Assembly: GCA_031290985.1 (NCBI GenBank)
Contig: JARLJW010000057.1
Location: 95,318 to 159,317 of the forward strand
Reading direction: 5' to 3'
Length of the DNA stretch: 64,000 nucleotides
Origin: Verrucomicrobiia bacterium
GTDB lineage: Bacteria > Verrucomicrobiota > Verrucomicrobiia > Limisphaerales > UBA11358
The first letter of the stretch is position 1, and every line of letters begins with the position of its first letter. A program made the position numbers and the translations under genes. Of this stretch, positions 1 through 7,593 are shown in pieces. The notes beneath the pieces were generated by a model. The model did not search any database, was not told where the DNA came from, and saw only the letters and a program-made list of their open reading frames with translations.

Positions 1-630
1 CACATATGGCTTGCCGTCAGCCTGTGATTGGGGCGACGAAACATTGGATAGATGTACGCCGTTGGTCTGGCTTAACTGGGACTTGAAGAACTCCTGGCCG
101 ACCAGGGAGTCCTTGTAATGGTTCATCTGGTCGCCGGGGTTGGCGCTCAAGTCCTTGGCGTCCACCGCCAGCGAAATCCGCTCAATGGAAGTGCCGGGCT
201 TGCCGGGAACCACCCCAAAGGAGTTGGTGACGGGCGGGGAGCCGGCGGCGAGGAGGAAAGTTTGATCCAGCCGCACCCGGGTGATCTGCACATTCTGAAC
301 GTAAATTTTCTGGAAGGCATCCAACAAGTTGCCCTGAAGGAAGCGCGTGGTGTTCAGCTTCTGAAGCGCGTCGAGCCGCCGTTGCGCTTCCGCGATTTTT
401 TTCTGGTTGACCTGCACCTGGCTAAAGTCGTTGGCGTGTTGCTGGATCCGGTTATCAATGTTGGTCAGGTTACTGTTAACCATGAAGGTTTCCAGCCAGT
501 TCGAACTGAACCAGACGAGCGATACCGCCACCAGCAGGCCGCCGACGATAATCGACCGTTTTACGGGGTCCCGCCGGCGCAAATCTTCCTCGGCGAGGGA
601 CTCGGCCAGTAAATTAATGCGTATGGGCAT
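1..630 (-). CDS. pilN: PilN-like type IV pilus assembly protein, C-terminus cut by window edge
   Basis: The reading frame is open from an ATG (complement of 628-630) to base 1, giving 210 residues without a stop. The N-terminus MPIRINLLAE is the classic PilN opening. It is followed by a short basic cytoplasmic stretch (LRRRDPVKRS) and one transmembrane segment at about residues 24-42 (IIVGGLLVAVSLVWF). A helical, Gln/Asn-rich region then precedes a beta-rich periplasmic part. PilN joins PilM and PilO in the inner-membrane alignment platform of type IV pili or type II secretion. The start lies 3 bp after the pilM stop, so the two are an operon. The rest (probably pilO/pilP) is outside the window. 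Identity rests on the N-terminal motif, topology and gene order. Confidence 0.85.
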   Translation of the reverse strand, partial: MPIRINLLAESLAEEDLRRRDPVKRSIIVGGLLVAVSLVWFSSNWLETFMVNSNLTNIDNRIQQHANDFSQVQVNQKKIAEAQRRLDALQKLNTTRFLQGNLLDAFQKIYVQNVQITRVRLDQTFLLAAGSPPVTNSFGVVPGKPGTSIERISLAVDAKDLSANPGDQMNHYKDSLVGQEFFKSQLSQTNGVHLSNVSSPQSQADGKPYV

Positions 631-633
631 AAA

Positions 634-1704
634 TCAAAAAGCGGCGAGCGCTGCGCCGACAGCGACGGTTAATTGGGGCCCGATGTGATCCACTTCGACG
701 GCCTGCTGGCCGGGCAGGGCCAGTTGCAGGAAGCCGGTGGGATTCCAAGTCTTACACTCCACAAGCATTTCCTGGTGGAGCATCTGCAAAATCATCTCGG
801 AACGCGCCGAGCCGCCGCTGACATAGACCTGCGACACGGGGCGGTCGTTTTGGTGTTCAAAAAAATCAAGGGAGGCGCGAATCTCGCGGCCCAGCGGGAT
901 GACCTGTGACTGCAAGCCGGCCTCGACTTCCGGGGCCATGCCGACCTTGATGCCCTCGGCCTCGGCATAGCTGATGCCCATGCTGTCCGCGAGCCCCTGC
1001 GTGAGCTGATCGCCGCCAAGGTTGACCATGCGGTTTAAGACGAGTTCGCTCCGGTCCAGCACGCTGACGGAGGTGTGTTTGAAGCCGATGTCCACCAGGG
1101 CCACGGTTTCCTTTTCATAAATCTCCGGCAGCGCGAGTTCGAAGGTGTTGATGGGGCCGATCAGCCCGGGGACGAGGCTCTCCGGGATGAGGCCGGCGAG
1201 CATGGTCGCCTTCATGAAATCAGTAATCAACTGCTGGCGGGCCGCCGCCGCGAGCACCTTTAATTTGGGGATGCCACTATTGGCGGGCGCGTTTTTATCG
1301 AGACGTGGTGGAATGATGTAGCAGTCAAAAACATGTCCGGGCAAATCCTGCTGGAGGTAATTCTTGTGGTTGACCTTGAGCACCTGGCGCATCTCGTCGA
1401 GAGGAATCTGGGGCAGCTCGATCTGGCGGACAACGGCGTCATCGATGCCGACCGCGACCGTGATGAATTTGGTGGTGTTGCCGAGGGCGTCGGCGACCGA
1501 ACGCAGATGGTCGGCAAGCAGCTCAGGGGATATCTTTTTTTCAAAGATCGGGGCATCGAGCAGGGCGTAGCGCGTCAGGGCAAGGATTTCGCCGCGCTTT
1601 TCAAGAAGCACGGCCTTGGTTGTGCGGCTTCCCAGATCCACTGCGATCATCTGGGTCCGTTTCTTCCGACTGGCACCATTTAGAAATGGCAGTGTAAAAG
1701 CCAT
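634..1704 (-). CDS. pilM: Type IV pilus assembly protein PilM (actin-like ATPase)
   Basis: 356 residues, the usual PilM length. Actin/FtsA-fold motifs are visible: a phosphate-1 loop DLGSRTTKAV at about residues 24-33, a phosphate-2 segment VALVDIGFKHTSVSVL near the middle, and an adenosine motif YVSGGSA at about 293-299. PilM is cytoplasmic and binds the N-terminal tail of PilN, linking the pilus motor to the inner-membrane platform. Here pilN follows after 3 bp. There is no signal peptide or membrane segment, as expected. The ATG start is near the end of a 170-bp gap after the upstream lysR-type gene on the same strand, so a separate promoter in that gap is likely. Confidence 0.92.
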   Translation of the reverse strand: MAFTLPFLNGASRKKRTQMIAVDLGSRTTKAVLLEKRGEILALTRYALLDAPIFEKKISPELLADHLRSVADALGNTTKFITVAVGIDDAVVRQIELPQIPLDEMRQVLKVNHKNYLQQDLPGHVFDCYIIPPRLDKNAPANSGIPKLKVLAAAARQQLITDFMKATMLAGLIPESLVPGLIGPINTFELALPEIYEKETVALVDIGFKHTSVSVLDRSELVLNRMVNLGGDQLTQGLADSMGISYAEAEGIKVGMAPEVEAGLQSQVIPLGREIRASLDFFEHQNDRPVSQVYVSGGSARSEMILQMLHQEMLVECKTWNPTGFLQLALPGQQAVEVDHIGPQLTVAVGAALAAF

Positions 1705-1874
1705 GCGTTGTCTCTTATATCTTTGTTTCGTTTTTAAGCAAGCTGCAAATGCTCACTCCAGTTGAGCAGAAGTTAAGCCAAACCGCCTGAACCCCAGTTT
1801 TTTGGCAATACTTCCGCCCGCTTGTCTGAACTCCATCCGTTCCTGTCCCGAAATGAGCTTTGGCGGCCCGGTCT
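1705..1874. other. Intergenic, pilM leader
   Basis: 170 bp between the end of the LysR-type gene and the start of pilM, both on minus. No ORF or strong inverted repeat was seen. It probably holds the pilM promoter (inference). Confidence 0.3.
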
Positions 1875-2747
1875 TCAGCCGATTTCCCGCGCCCGCGCCT
1901 TGGCCATGTCCAAAAAAGCCTCCATCAGTGGCGATTTTTTACCCCGCCACAGGGCTCCCACCACGACCAGGGGAAAGTCATCCAGCGCCAGCGCCCGGAC
2001 ATTTTTCGGGAGGGGTTTGCCCGGCACGCTTACGGACACGCCGATGCCGAGCCCGCTGGCCACATAAGTCTCGATCAAATCTGCCGAACTGGCCTCCATC
2101 GTCGGGAACCACTCCACATCCAATTCGGACAATCTGGTCTGGAAATTTTTCGTCAAGGCCTCGGCGGCGGGCAGGCAGATGAGCGGTTCAAGAATCTTGT
2201 CCTGTCGCCATAATTCCCCGACGGATTTGAGCGGGTTGTTCTTTTCAACGAGGAGAACCATGGGCAGTTCCAGAAGGACGAGGGACTGGAAACCCGGGGG
2301 TGGCTTGCGGTCAATCATGGTGATGACGAGATCCACTTCGTCCCGGACGAGCAGGGTTTCAAGCTGGGCAGGGAAGCCTTCGCGCAAGGAAATCTTAAGG
2401 CCGGGAAATTTGTTGCGCACGGCGCTCAACAATTGCGGCATGTGTTCGCGGAGCACGATGGTGGAGGCGCCGATGCGGAAATGCCGCGCCTGCCCGCCTT
2501 GGAGTTCGCCGGCGACCTGGTCCAGGTTCGCGAAAAAGGGCCGGATGAAGGCGAAGAGTTTTTCGCCCGCGGGCGTCAGCGTGAAGGGGCGGCGCTGAAA
2601 AAGGGTCACGCCCAGAAATTCCTCGAGCTGGGCGACCTGCGCGCTGACGGCCGGCTGCTGGATGCCGTAGGGGATATTGCGCACCGCTGGCATGATGCCG
2701 CCGTGCCTGGCGACATAATAAAAGAGTTCAAGGTGATGAACGTTCAT
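1875..2747 (-). CDS. LysR-family transcriptional regulator
   Basis: 290 residues from the ATG at 2745-2747. An upstream in-frame start would add 16 residues that do not fit the family. The winged HTH occupies about residues 1-60: MNVHHLELFYYVARHGG, then QQPAVSAQVAQLEEFLG and LFQRRPFTLTPAG, the canonical LysR pattern. The rest is a two-lobed LysR substrate-binding domain (for example VDLVITMIDRKPP and GLGIGVSVSVPG). It should be a DNA-binding regulator responding to a small ligand. No neighbour reveals a regulated pathway; the next gene on the same strand is pilM, 170 bp downstream, and a divergent XRE-receiver gene lies 435 bp upstream. Confidence 0.9.
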   Translation of the reverse strand: MNVHHLELFYYVARHGGIMPAVRNIPYGIQQPAVSAQVAQLEEFLGVTLFQRRPFTLTPAGEKLFAFIRPFFANLDQVAGELQGGQARHFRIGASTIVLREHMPQLLSAVRNKFPGLKISLREGFPAQLETLLVRDEVDLVITMIDRKPPPGFQSLVLLELPMVLLVEKNNPLKSVGELWRQDKILEPLICLPAAEALTKNFQTRLSELDVEWFPTMEASSADLIETYVASGLGIGVSVSVPGKPLPKNVRALALDDFPLVVVGALWRGKKSPLMEAFLDMAKARAREIG

Positions 2748-2844
2748 GGTGTGCTGACAATCCGTGTCGCCGCCATCTTTGCCGATTCGCCCCATTGCGG
2801 CAAGCTGTTGCTGCTGAAAACTTATCGGCGTGGGAGGTTAAAAT

Positions 2845-2862
2845 GTCACTCATCGTCTGTTG
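2845..2862 (+). promoter_or_regulatory. Copy 1 of GTCACTTATAGTCTG-like motif (diverged)
   Basis: GTCACTCATCGTCTGTTG, matching the copy at 3129-3146 in 16 of 18 positions. It lies about 98 bp upstream of the LysR-type start on the opposite strand. A regulatory role is inference from recurrence. Confidence 0.35.
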
Positions 2863-3128
2863 GCCGTTGCCCAAAATATGTTATAAAGGAAATGTCTCTG
2901 GCATTAGGGTTGGTGCAGCGGACACACTAGGTCAATGCTTGCCAGGGATCTTCTTAAGTGGCATTGGCCCCTTCTGAGCGTAGCTGGCGGTCGCGTTTTG
3001 TCCGCAACCGCCGTTTTCTGACCGGCACATAGGACCGGCTGGAAATCATGACACGGCTTTTGTGGCTCCCCGGGCGCGGCTGACGACAGCCTCCTTGCGT
3101 GGTGGATAACTACTGGTTGAAAAATCGG

Positions 3129-3146
3129 GTCACTTATAGTCTGTTG
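3129..3146 (+). promoter_or_regulatory. Copy 2 of GTCACTTATAGTCTG motif, upstream of XRE-receiver gene
   Basis: GTCACTTATAGTCTGTTG ends 36 bp before the GTG start at 3183. The first 15 bases recur exactly at 8623-8637 upstream of the multi-PAS kinase. The core ACT-TAT-AGT is a short inverted repeat. It may be a promoter element or an operator for a regulator of this island (inference). Confidence 0.4.
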
Positions 3147-3182
3147 TATGGTGATCACCGAATCGTTACGATTTAAAAAATT

Positions 3183-3884
3183 GTGCGTAAAATTGACGTA
3201 AAAAAGAGCTTTGGCGAGACCGTCAAGAAATTGAGGAACCATCTGGGGATCTCGCAAGAGGATCTGGCGGAGCGTGCCGATTTGCATCGAACCTATATTT
3301 CGGATGTGGAACGGGGTTCGCGGAACCTCTCGCTGGAAAACATCGAACGGCTGGCCCACGCGCTGGAGGTCAGCGTGGCCGCCTTGTTTGCCGCGAAAGA
3401 AATCACCCAGCCGGACAAGGCAGCCAGGCAGGTGTGGGCCGACACGTGCAATGACATTTTGTTTGTGGAGGACAACGCCGATGACGTCGAGCTGGCCACG
3501 CGGGCGCTAAAACGCGCGAATATAGCCAACTGCATCCGGGTGGTGAGCGATGGGGCGGCGGCGCTGGATTTTCTTTTTTGCACCGGGGAATTTGCCTACC
3601 GGCAACGCGATGACCACCCGGGACTCGTCCTGTTGGATGTGGGGCTGCCGAAGGTTGATGGCATCGAGGTGTTGCGGCGGATCAAGAGCGATGATGCGCT
3701 GCGGACGATCCCCGTGATCATGCTGACGGCATCGGACAATTACCGGGATTTTGCTGCCGCCAAGCGGTTGGGGGCGGACGGGTACATCGTCAAACCGGTG
3801 GGTTTTCAAAATTTGAGCGAGGTAACACCGGCGCTGAACCTGCAGTGGGCGCTGCTGAAAACCTCCCAAAAACCAAGCCCCTGA
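3183..3884 (+). CDS. XRE-type HTH fused to a CheY-like (Rcp1-type) receiver
   Basis: 233 residues from a GTG start. Residues about 8-65 are a Cro/C1-type HTH (GETVKKLRNHLGISQEDLAE, then YISDVERGSRNLSLENIERLA). Residues about 88-220 are a receiver: acidic pair EDNADD, phospho-acceptor in LLDVGLPKVDG, Thr in MLTAS, and Lys-Pro in YIVKPV. The receiver resembles the Rcp1-like receiver at 12568-13014 (shared [37 protein letters not shown]). Having the DNA-binding domain N-terminal and of XRE type is unusual, since most response regulators place OmpR, NarL or Fis output domains after the receiver. It may give a phytochrome-type kinase of this island a DNA-binding output (inference). No partner kinase is directly adjacent. 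Confidence 0.88.
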   Translation: MRKIDVKKSFGETVKKLRNHLGISQEDLAERADLHRTYISDVERGSRNLSLENIERLAHALEVSVAALFAAKEITQPDKAARQVWADTCNDILFVEDNADDVELATRALKRANIANCIRVVSDGAAALDFLFCTGEFAYRQRDDHPGLVLLDVGLPKVDGIEVLRRIKSDDALRTIPVIMLTASDNYRDFAAAKRLGADGYIVKPVGFQNLSEVTPALNLQWALLKTSQKPSP

Positions 3885-3929
3885 GCGGCTGTTCCCGGCG
3901 GGGCGGCGCATGGTAATTTACCTGGAAGC

Positions 3930-4145
3930 CTAAAGCAGCCGGTGCAAATTCTTGAGCGCGATGACCAATACGGCGCCAAAGGCGGCGATAACGGCCATGG
4001 CGCCAAAGAAAAGGCACAGGCCAGCCAGGGCTTTGAGCATGGGTTTGATGTCAGTCTGACGCCCTTCTAAAAAGCGCATCTGCTCCTCAGTGCAGCTGGC
4101 TTGATCACGTCGCATGTCCGGCAGGAATGGTTGGTTGTCGCTCAT
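3930..4145 (-). CDS. Small membrane protein, 71 residues
   Basis: Encodes a hydrophilic N-terminus (MSDNQPFLPDMRRDQ) followed by one or two closely spaced hydrophobic segments at about residues 37-65 (ALAGLCLFFGAMAVIAAFGAVLVIAL). It follows the 66-residue gene at 4162-4362 after 16 bp on the same strand, suggesting a two-gene unit. No family is recognised. The clear amphipathic layout and operon-like spacing support it as real, but it could be a chance ORF. Confidence 0.5.
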   Translation of the reverse strand: MSDNQPFLPDMRRDQASCTEEQMRFLEGRQTDIKPMLKALAGLCLFFGAMAVIAAFGAVLVIALKNLHRLL

Positions 4146-4161
4146 TTCAGTGGCGGGATTG

Positions 4162-4362
4162 TCATTCTAAAATACGGATCGGTCCTGGCAGGGCCCAGTT
4201 GCAAAAAGCCTCGTACCATTTACCTGCTTGGTCCTGGTAGGCCATGCAGCGAAAGCCAATGCCTTGAACCCAAAAAAATTCCACGGTGAAGGGCGAGGAT
4301 TCGCTACAGACTTCGACCATCAGCCGCGTCTGCTCGGGCTGCCTAACGGTTTGGTGTGTCAT
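4162..4362 (-). CDS. Hypothetical protein, 66 residues
   Basis: ATG start, soluble, with several aromatics and three cysteines (Cys 19, 39 and 54). No recognised domain. It lies just upstream of the small membrane protein on the same strand, and its leader (4363-4699) contains inverted and direct repeats. Reality is supported by context and balanced composition only. Confidence 0.45.
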   Translation of the reverse strand: MTHQTVRQPEQTRLMVEVCSESSPFTVEFFWVQGIGFRCMAYQDQAGKWYEAFCNWALPGPIRILE

Positions 4363-4414
4363 GGCGATAGGTAATTAATTGTGTTTTAACCTTAACGTGA
4401 AGCCGGGGCGTCCG

Positions 4415-4431
4415 ACAACTGCCCCTTGGGG
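4415..4431 (+). repeat. Direct repeat, copy 1 (17 bp)
   Basis: ACAACTGCCCCTTGGGG, identical to 4615-4631. The 3' half CCCCTTGGGG can fold on itself. Flanking bases differ. Confidence 0.6.
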
Positions 4432-4472
4432 AAGCTTGCGGCCATAGGACAGAGGCTGTCTTAACATGAAAA

Positions 4473-4534
4473 ATCCGGGCAGTGGCCACGAAGGGGGGTT
4501 GCATCCTCGTAAATTGGCGACCGACTGCCCGGAT
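4473..4534 (-). other. Inverted repeat with T-tract on minus strand (attenuator or sRNA terminator candidate)
   Basis: Arms ATCCGGGCAGT (4473-4483) and ACTGCCCGGAT (4524-4534) are perfectly complementary over 11 bp with a 40-nt loop. Read on minus, the second arm of the hairpin is followed by TTTTT (bases 4472-4468 region), like an intrinsic terminator with a long apical domain. It precedes the small gene at 4162-4362. Confidence 0.4.
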
Positions 4535-4614
4535 CAACGATCAAAACCAAGCTTGCTCAAGAGACTTGGAGTTTAAAAAATGAAGCCTCACAATACCAAC
4601 GGACAGGCAGGCCA

Positions 4615-4631
4615 ACAACTGCCCCTTGGGG
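4615..4631 (+). repeat. Direct repeat, copy 2 (17 bp)
   Basis: ACAACTGCCCCTTGGGG, identical to 4415-4431 and offset by exactly 200 bp. Confidence 0.6.
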
Positions 4632-4699
4632 CAGGTGGGTAAACGCGGTGTAACTGTTGCTGGCTGGAGATGGCTGGAAACGCAGGAAATGGTGAGCCA

Positions 4700-5347
4700 C
4701 TAATTTTTAGGCACCCGGAACAACCCGGCTTCGTCGACCAGCCGGGTGAGTTCGGCCACGGACTGCACCTTTAATTTTCGTGTGATGTTGGTCCGGTGCA
4801 GCTTGACGGTGCGGAGGTTGATGTCGAGGTCGGCTGCAATCTCTTTGTTCATCCGTCCGCGGACGACGTGGCTGAGAACTTCCATCTCCCGCTCGCTGAG
4901 TTCGCCGAACTGGCCGCGCGAAACCCGCTGGCGCGCCCGCGTCTCCCGTTCACGCTGGTTTTGCTCCAGCGCCCGCTCAATGGCCTCAAGCAATTTTTCC
5001 TTGGGTGAAATCTTCATCAAAAAATCCACGGCCCCACCCTGCATGGCTTTCACCGTCGTGGGGATGTCGCCCTGGCCGGTCAAAAAAATGACCGGCAGCG
5101 GGTTGTCGGTCTCCCTTAATGCGGCCTGCAATTCCATGCCATCGAGTTCCGGCATGTGCAAATCGGAGACCACGCAGCCGGAGAGCGCCGGACTGAGCCG
5201 GTCCAAAAACTCCTGCGCTGACATGAAAGTTTCCACCGGATAGCCGACGGCGCGCAGCAGGCGCGAGACCGAGCGCAGGAACGACGCATCATCGTCCACG
5301 ATATAGATCGTGGGTGGCGTGGCGGGCGGGACGACCGTCATGACCAC
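4700..5347 (-). CDS. FixJ/TtrR-like response regulator (receiver + LuxR-type HTH)
   Basis: 215 residues. The receiver spans about 13-130, with acidic residues D18-D20, phospho-acceptor D62 (VVSDLHMPELDG), T90 and K112. The Pro that normally follows this Lys is Ile here (LMKISPKEK), a departure from the FixJ K-P motif. A GerE/LuxR HTH follows at about 150-210 (LSEREMEVLSHVVRGRMNKEIAADLDINLRTVKLHRTNI). It begins 10 bp after the kinase at 5358-7280 and is surely its partner. Targets are unknown. Confidence 0.92.
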   Translation of the reverse strand: MVMTVVPPATPPTIYIVDDDASFLRSVSRLLRAVGYPVETFMSAQEFLDRLSPALSGCVVSDLHMPELDGMELQAALRETDNPLPVIFLTGQGDIPTTVKAMQGGAVDFLMKISPKEKLLEAIERALEQNQRERETRARQRVSRGQFGELSEREMEVLSHVVRGRMNKEIAADLDINLRTVKLHRTNITRKLKVQSVAELTRLVDEAGLFRVPKN

Positions 5348-5357
5348 AGATTAAACC

Positions 5358-7280
5358 TCAATTCGGCAGAGGCAAGTCGCCAGCGTTCACTTTTTCCAGA
5401 CCGGCGGGCGGGAGGATGAAGGTGAAGGTGGTGCCATCCATGGCGCTGCTTTCCATCCAGATATCGCCGCCATGCGCCTCAATGATGGTGCGGGAGATGG
5501 CCAGCCCCATGCCCATGCCGTTGGACTTGGTGGTGAAGAAAGGTTCGAAGACATGGGCTGCGTCATTCGGGGAGATTCCGGTGCCGTAGTCGGTCACGGC
5601 CACCAATAAATTTCTATTTTTGGTCTCCAGGACCCGCACGACGAGCGACCGCCTAGGCTTGGGGACGTTATTCATGGCGTCCATGCCGTTCAAGATCAGG
5701 TTGAGCAGGACCTGTTGCAAATGTACGCGGTCGCCCCGGGCGGCCGGCAGATGTGATGGCACATGGAGCGTGATCTTCACCTGCCGTTGTTTGATGTCGG
5801 CTTGCGCCAAGGCAATGGTGTCATCGATCAGTTCGCGCAAGTCGAGGTTGCCGAGGGTGAGATTGCGGCGTTTGTACAGGCCGCGCAGGCGGCCGATGAC
5901 ATTCACGGCCCGTTTATCGTCGCGACGGATATCGGCCAAGATTGCGCGAACCTCCTCCAAGTTGGGCTGGCTGCCTTGCAGGAAGATTTCCGCGGCCTCG
6001 GCATTCCGCAAAATCGCGCCCAGCGGCTGGTTTAGTTCATGGGTCAGGGCGGAGGCGAGCTGACCCATCGTGGAAATCCTGGCTACATGGGCGAGTTCGG
6101 TGCGTTGCCGGAGAATCTCGGCCTCGGCGCGCCGGCGATGGCCGCGTTGCGCCAGCAGCCCGGCGATGGTCAGCGCCTGCGCCACCAAAATCGTGCCCAA
6201 GGAGAGGATCAAAGTGCGGTGGGTTTCCCAGAGGGAATGCGGGCGATAATGGATCAAAGTCCCTGCGGGCAGCCGGTCGGGCTTGATCTCCCAGCGTTGC
6301 AGGGACCGCCAGTCCACCACTGGAATGCCGCTGGTACGCACCTCGACGGGGAGGTTGCTGATGGAGGCGCCGGCCAGCACCTGGGAGGAAAGGCGGCCCA
6401 CGTCGGTGCCGAGATTCTCCATGTCAATCACGTTGCCGCCAACTGCGCCGCTCCCGATGGACCCGGCTCCGAGCACATAGACAGGCACGGCGGCGGATGG
6501 GGCCAGGGATTGGGCGATCTGCGAGGTGTAAAACGGCTGGCCGGTGATATCACGCTGCACCGAGGCCAGCAGAATCACCGTGCCCGGGGGCAAAGACTTG
6601 GCATCCTCACAAACATCCGCAACCGGGCGGTTGGTCCAGAACTCAAAGTTCACACCAACGATGGATGGGGCGATGTCCGCGATCCGGGCAAGGGTCGCGT
6701 GGTCGGCTTTTGAAGCGCCGCCGATGACGACCACGCGGCGGGTTTCGGGCTGCAACTGAAAGATGAATCTCAGGGTGCCTTGAATATCGAAGCGCTGAAA
6801 AATCCCCGTGAACGGAGGGGCGCCGGGCTCGTCCGGCAGATCCAAGTCGTTGACCACGACAAAGACGAGGGGAAGATTGGTGACCAGGGACGATGGCAGT
6901 TGCCGTGCCAGTTGGAAATCGCGCGACATGAACGTGAGCACGAGGTCCAGATGCTGTCCGGCGTAGCGGTTTTTAATGTAATCTTGGAACTGGCGGTAAT
7001 GTCTCGGGTTGGGGAAGCGGCCGGCGTCCAGGCTTTCGGTGTAGAACTCAATTGGGTTGGTGCCATCCCTGCGCATCTCGGCCCGCACGGCCTGTTCCAT
7101 CATCACATTGCCGGGCAAATCCCTCGATTCGTTGAAAATTAGCAGGACTTTTTTGGCGGCGGAATCATTCGCACGGGAAACAAGATTGGAGGTTTGCGCG
7201 GAGCCGTCCCGCGTTGAGAACAGCGCAAACCAGCAAACCAGCAAAACCTGGACCACAATCATGTTCGGTCGCCGAGACAC
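5358..7280 (-). CDS. Sensor histidine kinase with periplasmic ABC-type substrate-binding domain
   Basis: About 640 residues from a GTG at 7280, which gives MSRRPN then a hydrophobic signal segment. A TTG at 7310 and an ATG at 7262 are alternatives. The extracytoplasmic part (about 30-355) resembles the ABC_sub_bind type sensor, with patterns such as DLVLTFMSRDFQLARQLP and PLVFVVVNDLD. A transmembrane helix at about 360-385 (LILSLGTILVAQALTIAGLL) precedes HisKA (ALTHELNQPLGAILRNAEAA, phospho-His) and a HATPase_c domain with N box (LLNLILNGMDAM), G1 (DYGTGI), F box (FEPFFTTK) and G2 (GMGMGLAIS). The DctB/FixL-like HELNQPL motif and the FixJ-like gene 10 bp downstream define a two-component pair. 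The ligand is probably a small solute, not identifiable here. Confidence 0.9.
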   Translation of the reverse strand: MSRRPNMIVVQVLLVCWFALFSTRDGSAQTSNLVSRANDSAAKKVLLIFNESRDLPGNVMMEQAVRAEMRRDGTNPIEFYTESLDAGRFPNPRHYRQFQDYIKNRYAGQHLDLVLTFMSRDFQLARQLPSSLVTNLPLVFVVVNDLDLPDEPGAPPFTGIFQRFDIQGTLRFIFQLQPETRRVVVIGGASKADHATLARIADIAPSIVGVNFEFWTNRPVADVCEDAKSLPPGTVILLASVQRDITGQPFYTSQIAQSLAPSAAVPVYVLGAGSIGSGAVGGNVIDMENLGTDVGRLSSQVLAGASISNLPVEVRTSGIPVVDWRSLQRWEIKPDRLPAGTLIHYRPHSLWETHRTLILSLGTILVAQALTIAGLLAQRGHRRRAEAEILRQRTELAHVARISTMGQLASALTHELNQPLGAILRNAEAAEIFLQGSQPNLEEVRAILADIRRDDKRAVNVIGRLRGLYKRRNLTLGNLDLRELIDDTIALAQADIKQRQVKITLHVPSHLPAARGDRVHLQQVLLNLILNGMDAMNNVPKPRRSLVVRVLETKNRNLLVAVTDYGTGISPNDAAHVFEPFFTTKSNGMGMGLAISRTIIEAHGGDIWMESSAMDGTTFTFILPPAGLEKVNAGDLPLPN

Positions 7281-7593
7281 AAGCAAAGGGAAATGTTGGG
7301 GTTCGATCAATCAGCTTCAAGGCTATCCGTGATGGTGGCATTTTCAATGCTTTTCACGGCGGGTTGCGGTACACAAACATGCGAACAGCCCCCGGCAGTA
7401 GGCCGGCTTGATGGCGGACGATATTGCCGGCCGGGAGGGAGGCGGGGTGAAAAAGTTTCGGGTGATTTGTTAAAAATGCGATCCGGAACGATTCGTCATT
7501 TGACAGAACGCAATGACGGGTTAATGTCAATCATTCGAAGCGACAACCGGCTGATCTTGGGGAAACTTTAAACTGGGGAAAAGAAAGGGTGTC
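7281..7593. promoter_or_regulatory. Divergent promoter region, kinase versus receiver-PAS gene
   Basis: About 310 bp between divergent starts. GAAAGGGTG about 5 bp before the ATG at 7594 is a good ribosome binding site. No inverted repeat stands out and no gene is supported. Confidence 0.4.

Larger units (their letters stand above)
2748..3182. other. Divergent intergenic region between lysR-type and XRE-receiver genes
   Basis: 435 bp without a convincing gene; the short ORFs here have no family-like features. It carries two copies of an 18-bp motif (2845-2862 and 3129-3146, 2 mismatches between them), annotated separately. Promoters for both divergent genes must lie here. Confidence 0.5.
4363..4699. 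other. Structured leader-like intergenic region
   Basis: 337 bp between the FixJ-like gene end and the small gene at 4162-4362, both on minus. It contains a 17-bp direct repeat (4415-4431 and 4615-4631, spaced exactly 200 bp) and an 11-bp inverted repeat (4473-4483 with 4524-4534). A 64-residue ORF overlaps the inverted repeat and looks accidental. A structured RNA leader or small RNA is possible. Confidence 0.4.

Noticed and set aside
118..612. Plus-strand ORF of 164 residues at window start
   Set aside because: It is the shadow of the minus-strand pilN frame, which has the PilN N-terminus and follows pilM by 3 bp.
4343..4537. Minus-strand ORF of 64 residues
   Set aside because: Overlaps the start of the 4162-4362 gene and the inverted repeat; basic, random composition.
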